A DNA stretch of 64,000 bases, from positions 10,851,608 through 10,915,607 of the forward strand of contig CM063246.1 of the NCBI GenBank assembly GCA_032158295.1. Direction: 5' to 3'. Source of the DNA: Pycnopodia helianthoides. Taxonomy: Eukaryota; Echinodermata; Asteroidea; Forcipulatida; Asteriidae. The stretch's first letter is position 1; each line of letters starts with the position of its first letter. Under the pieces are notes generated by a model that saw nothing but the letters and a program-made list of their open reading frames with translations, was not told where the DNA came from and did not search any database. Position numbers and translations under genes: made by a program. Below are positions 59,501-64,000 of the stretch, one piece after another.

Positions 59501-62500
59501 TACATGTTGTAAGAATTTGTTCTTGGTTCAAAGATATGTACAAAATCAAAAGAGAAAAACAATAACAAAAACAATGGGTGAAGTAAGGATTATTCCTCAG
59601 TTTATCAGGTCATTAAACTTCAGTCTTAGATACCAGTATAATTTTTTTTTTCCAAATTGCCGTCGTCGGTCCAGCAACTAATATTCCCCATCTCATATTC
59701 AACATAAATTCAAAACGCATACGTGTGTGACACGACAAATAAAATTAACATCAGGACAACACTCTCTTTGTACAAACATACACACACGTACACGCTGATC
59801 GGTGTTGGTTTTTTTTCCCCCCCACCAACAAAGAAAAAAAAAGCTTGAGGTTCAAATACATTAGTATTGTGATTTTTTTTCTTCTCCTCTTCTCGTATCA
59901 ACGTTTGCTCGGAAATAACAGTGATTGCAATGGGAACACACATTTACCGTTTTTGTCAGTAACAGTGACTTCATTGGTCAATTCAGAGTAGGACATAAGT
60001 AAACATAAGGGTGTTTGCCTAGCATAAGATTACCTCTCACTGTATTGCTATTCTTCATTTTATCTGGAGTCCAGTACTTACTCGATTTTCCCCCTCTTCT
60101 CCCCCCCCCTTCATAATTGGTATTTTTTAATAGTAAAGTGCATTTTAGACCAAACTGGCGTTTTTTTTTTTATATATATTTTTTTATATTTGAAAATCTA
60201 TGCGGGTCTATTCCCGCTTGGGTTCCGAGCGGGGGAGGACTCCAGTTTCTCAGGAGGAGATGGCACATCGTGAAAAATGACAGGCACAATTTGTTTGCCG
60301 AGATCTTATCCAGGCCTGGCGTTAATAACTCGTCTTTTCATCCAAGTTTGGGCCGGGGTTTCGGCCAGGAGTGTTGACTCATTTCATATTCTAAGGGTGG
60401 GCAGGGGGGGGGGGCTTTGGAGGTGGAGACTTGTTGCTGAGGTTGTTCTAGGTTTTTGAGTAATACCATGGCCATTCATAGCCCTGTGAAATGACACCAT
60501 GTCTAATTTTGTTGTAGCACAAAACAAAAACGGTTGGTTTGCGCCACGATTGTTTTTCGGCAAGATTTTCTCACACTTTCAATCAACCTGTCGGTACCTG
60601 CTTCAGAGAGAGAAGTGCATAATGTTGCCTTTGATTCTGTCCTCTTTTCAGTCTTTGTTTGTTTGTTTTTTGGACGTTCTTTTTCAGAGAAATCAAACTC
60701 CAAACAGCCCCCCTCGGGCTGTTATTTGTACTTCACATTTTACACATCCAAGCAGAGCTGTTGGATGTAAACATTGGGGTTGAGAAGTTTTTATGAATGT
60801 CAAGCTCTGTTCCCCCGATCCAATCGGAACAACATAGCACAATGCCCTTAAACTTGTATAAAAGTTGACAGGAAATCAATTTGTGAAAAGCCAGTGGATT
60901 TTGTTTTGGCCTTTAGGGCAGTGTTGTAAGTATAATGGCCGTCATTTTGCGAGGCGCTTTTCAGGACGCCGTTAAAATCAGCAAACACTCGCCCGGTGAT
61001 ATTGTTTTTCTTGTCTTTAGGGATAACATTAGGCCAGTATAATGCTGTTGTGCAGAGGTCTTTTTTATTTTATTTTTGTATTCTTCTTGGTTCTGTTATG
61101 TTGACAGGGATTTTAACAATGAGGTAGTAGTTACGACTGAATTTCCCACAGCCCATGGTGTGCTGCAACCCCTCCGTTTTGGACTAGAGAGACCCTTTTT
61201 AGTGCCTGGCTGGGCTTGTGGTTCTAGCGTTGGGTGCTTGGGCTGGGATCGACTCTCCCCCTCACTCTCTCTCTCTCTCTCTCTCTCTCCCTCGTGCTCT
61301 CGGACGTCATCCTGTCTCATTGCGCACCACTTCCCCCATTCAGACTGCCGTGTTTTTCTTGCCGATGATTGACAGTTGGGGTTGAGACCGGCCTGTATTG
61401 TCCACACACACACACACACAAATGAATACAAAAAGTTAACAGCCAGAAATTGCAGGTATATAGAGAAATATATTCTGGATGGAGAATTTCGTTTGTTGGC
61501 AGAGGGTAAATAGCAAAAACTGTTAGATTTTGTGTGTGTGCTAGAATTCATAGATTTAATGTTTAAAAAAAAAGAAAAGAAAAAAAAAGCTTCAAGTATA
61601 GTCTGGACCCGGGCTAAATTTGATGGAAACTAACACCAGTGGAACAAGTGCTGTGCAACTTCAAAGTAGATAGGGATTGTAAAAAAGGCTTAATTGTGAC
61701 AGTCCTGAAATAAACCTGAAGTTTTACTTGTTGTTTAAAATCTCATTAAGGGGTTCAGTTTGTATTAAAAAACCCAAAATGAAACAGGCAATTAAAGCCA
61801 CCGCCTCTACTTTTGAAATAGCTGAACTTGGCACAGGCGCTGTATTTCTTGGATGCAACAGTGGCAATAGACTGTCAAAGACCTTCATGTACTTGAAAAT
61901 TAGGTCCAGTTGAAGTGGCTAATTTTGTCTCCATTTGGAACTGAAGGTCCTCCCCACCCCCCCCAAAAAAAATGATTCGGATGCGTTTGAGACTTGTAGG
62001 ATATGGTGCCTCTCTGTTCTGGTAAATGCGTGTGTGCCCCCTAAAGCGTTTTAACAACCTCATGATGCATAAAATAAAATAGAAATAAATAAGAAATTAA
62101 ATCTCAGGAAAAAAATTAGTTCCTTTAAAATCTGCAACAGTACATCAGATCTGATGTCATTCTTGGTGGTACAATATTTGAAACAGCAGGGCTGTAATTA
62201 GGAAATTTAACCATTCTTTTGATCTTTATGCAAATAAGATTTACCAACCCCCCCCCCCCTCCTTCAAAATAAAAAAATAAAAAGAACCAAACGGAACCAC
62301 CTTTTTTAATTTCCTGCTTGCTAACTGCAACTGGACGTCAATATCTGTACAGCGGCTCTACTGTTCGTGCATCCCAAACGCCAAATGAACACAATTTTAA
62401 AAGCACATTGAATGTTTTTGTTGTGTTTCTTCTTCTTGTCCCTTTTTTCCCTCTTGCTCCATCGGGTATCTATTTCCTCCCATTGTTTTCCACTGCTCAG

Positions 62501-63146
62501 GGTCGGTTGGCTTTTAAACCAGCTGTTTCGTCCTGAATATTAATAAAACTTGCTCCCAATTTCGTCATTTACGTTCTGAAAAAAAAAAAAAAAAAAAAAA
62601 AGTAATAATGAGAAATAAGAATAAGTAAAAAAAAAAATAAAAAAAATAAATCTGGTATTGATTACTATATTGTTTTCAGTGTTATCTTAATAGTGGATAC
62701 AAACATTTTTTACATGCATAATTTTTCCAGATGGATCTGCAATTGATGGGATCCGATACGGGCCGTTCTCGCATGGTTAGCCGTGGTTGAGATGGCTTGT
62801 TGTGATTTAATTTTGAGCAATTCTCCCCTCGCAGTATTCGCCAGTCAATTTCGTCTTGCATGGCTGAGATAAACGCTATCGCAGTAGTGCCACCTGTCCA
62901 GGGTAATATAGAGGGGAAACGTCCCGGTATTGTTAAAGCAAATGACTTTACTATTGATCCCAACTGCCAGCCATGGCTGTTTACAAAACTGAACCGTTAG
63001 TTGTTCCAAATTTAAGAGGCAATGCTATGAATACAATAGGGTTTTTTTTGGGGGGGGGGTGGGAGGGGAAGGCTGGTGTTCATTTCAACTGTTAATGGAA
63101 GTTGGTTTTTGGGATTGGCAACTCTAAATAAAAAGGAACAAATTAC

Positions 63147-63390
63147 ATTTATCAACAAATTCTGTTGTCATCAACAAAATGGTTATTTATCAACAAAGTG
63201 TTTGGCTTTTTGGGGTTCGACAAATTTGCTTGTTGTCAACAAAGTGGCTTTTTCTCAACATTTTATCAACCTTTTTTAATCGCCTTTTTTTATCCACAAG
63301 TTGGCTTATCATTAATCGATGAGGAGACTTGTGCCAACGAAGTGTTTAAGTTTTTACTCACCAAATTGGCTATCCATAAGCAAGGCAAAT
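63147..63390. repeat. Degenerate ATCAACAAA-type tandem repeat
   Basis: ATCAACAAA or TCAACA recurs about six times at irregular 20-35 bp spacing together with TGGCTTTTT-like pieces. Weak, degenerate periodicity. Confidence 0.45.
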
Positions 63391-63639
63391 ATTTACTGTT
63401 AACTTGTAAGCGGTGTTTTACTTGTTTCTAGCTTTTGTGTTTTGAATGTTTTATTTTATTTTATTTTTTTCTCATCAGGTGTTCTCAAAAATCATTTTTC
63501 TTGAAAAGGCACCACCTTTATAGCTCCTTGTGGGTTTGCATGGTGATGCGTCGCAATCTGCTACCAAATATGCTAGGAACTCTGGGGCAAACCCCCTTTC
63601 TCTTTAGCAATGAGTGTAACTTTTACATGCATTACACAA

Positions 63640-63808
63640 TAGACCTATCACACAACAAACAGGATCTACGGCTTTGTGTCCCATCTGAAAGTGTCTTGCT
63701 TTTAAAAAGGACACAAGTGTCAGGGCCGGGACTTGAACCGACGCTCTGCTGATCAGAAACACCATGAGCTTGAGTCCGGTGGGCAAGACCCCTTGGCCAC
63801 GACACACT
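63640..63808 (-). mobile_element. tRNA-derived SINE (Leu/Ser type), truncated
   Basis: Minus-strand head GTGTCGTGGCCAAGGGGTC, box B GGTTCAAGTCCCGG, then ACACTTGTGTCCTTTTTAAA and GATGGGACACAAAGCCGTAG. 3' body shortened compared with the 26.4-kb copy. Confidence 0.8.
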
Positions 63809-63874
63809 ATGAATAATGATATAATGTGAACTGGACACAGTTGGTGTCAGTGAAACCTACATAAGGATTAAAGT

Positions 63875-64000
63875 TAGGGTCATAGATTGGTTTTTGTGTC
63901 GATGTAATGCTGTTTTTTTAGGCAAAACCTTAAAAAAGAAAGATACATGTACAATAAAAGTCACATGTGCAAGTTTCAGTTGAGTCAATGTTCCACTTGC
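63875..64000 (-). mobile_element. MITE family D, cut by the window end
   Basis: Starts TAGGGTCATAGATTGGTTTT, identical over the TIR to the intron 6 copy read from its other end. The remainder lies beyond the window. Confidence 0.8.

Larger units (their letters stand above)
54970..64000 (+). other. GMDS intron 9, at least 9.0 kb, runs off the window
   Basis: Starts with GTAAGT. No C-terminal GMDS exon was seen. Contents that can be named are the 56.2-kb palindrome, a TTAA MITE (58837-59193), a CAGG element (59356-59500), a SINE near 63.7 kb and the start of another MITE at 63875. The remainder is AT-rich with poly-A and poly-C/G runs. Confidence 0.7.

Noticed and set aside
54970..64000. C-terminal GMDS exons
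   Set aside because: Looked for a D-F/L-L-x-G-D start and an NWxPR-like segment after an AG acceptor; none convincing.

Overview
The window is animal nuclear DNA. It carries a widely spaced, intron-rich gene with GT...AG splice sites, many tRNA-derived SINEs, dense short inverted-repeat (MITE-like) elements, minisatellites and decayed LINE pieces. There is no prokaryotic gene organisation. The protein and the repeat landscape suggest a marine deuterostome. The TTAA-flanked MITEs look to me like those of sea stars (Asteroidea), but this rests on memory and was not checked.

Only one protein-coding gene can be supported: GDP-mannose 4,6-dehydratase (GMDS), on the + strand. Eight internal coding exons lie at 32214-32258, 32649-32736, 35932-36041, 45053-45245, 47012-47116, 47944-48071, 50455-50573 and 54873-54969. 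Together they make an uninterrupted 885-nt, 295-codon reading frame. It matches human residues 35-329 with no net length change, and the catalytic Thr, Glu, Tyr and Lys are all present. The first coding exon (start of the NADP-binding Rossmann fold) and the last about 43 codons were not found. They probably lie outside the window, which would make intron 1 and intron 9 at least 32 kb and 9 kb long.

Layout: 1-32213 is non-coding (intron 1 and/or upstream DNA) with SINEs, MITEs, a 137-bp triplicated repeat and several foldback elements. It ends in a 21-bp minisatellite of about 33 copies that stops about 60 bp before the exon 2 acceptor. 32214-54969 is the GMDS exon region; its introns hold more MITEs, a nested insertion, two LINE relics, a SINE array with a 17-bp target duplication, and a C-rich 130-bp minisatellite just after the exon 7 donor. 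54970-64000 is intron 9, with a nearly perfect 247-bp palindrome, further MITEs and SINEs.

No complete new multi-gene system is visible. The most notable unexplained structures are the 119-bp-arm palindrome at 56235-56481, a family of CAGG...CCTG elements with 6-bp target duplications, a set of related TTAA-flanked MITEs (one with another element inserted in it), and a Mutator-like foldback with 9-bp flanking repeats.
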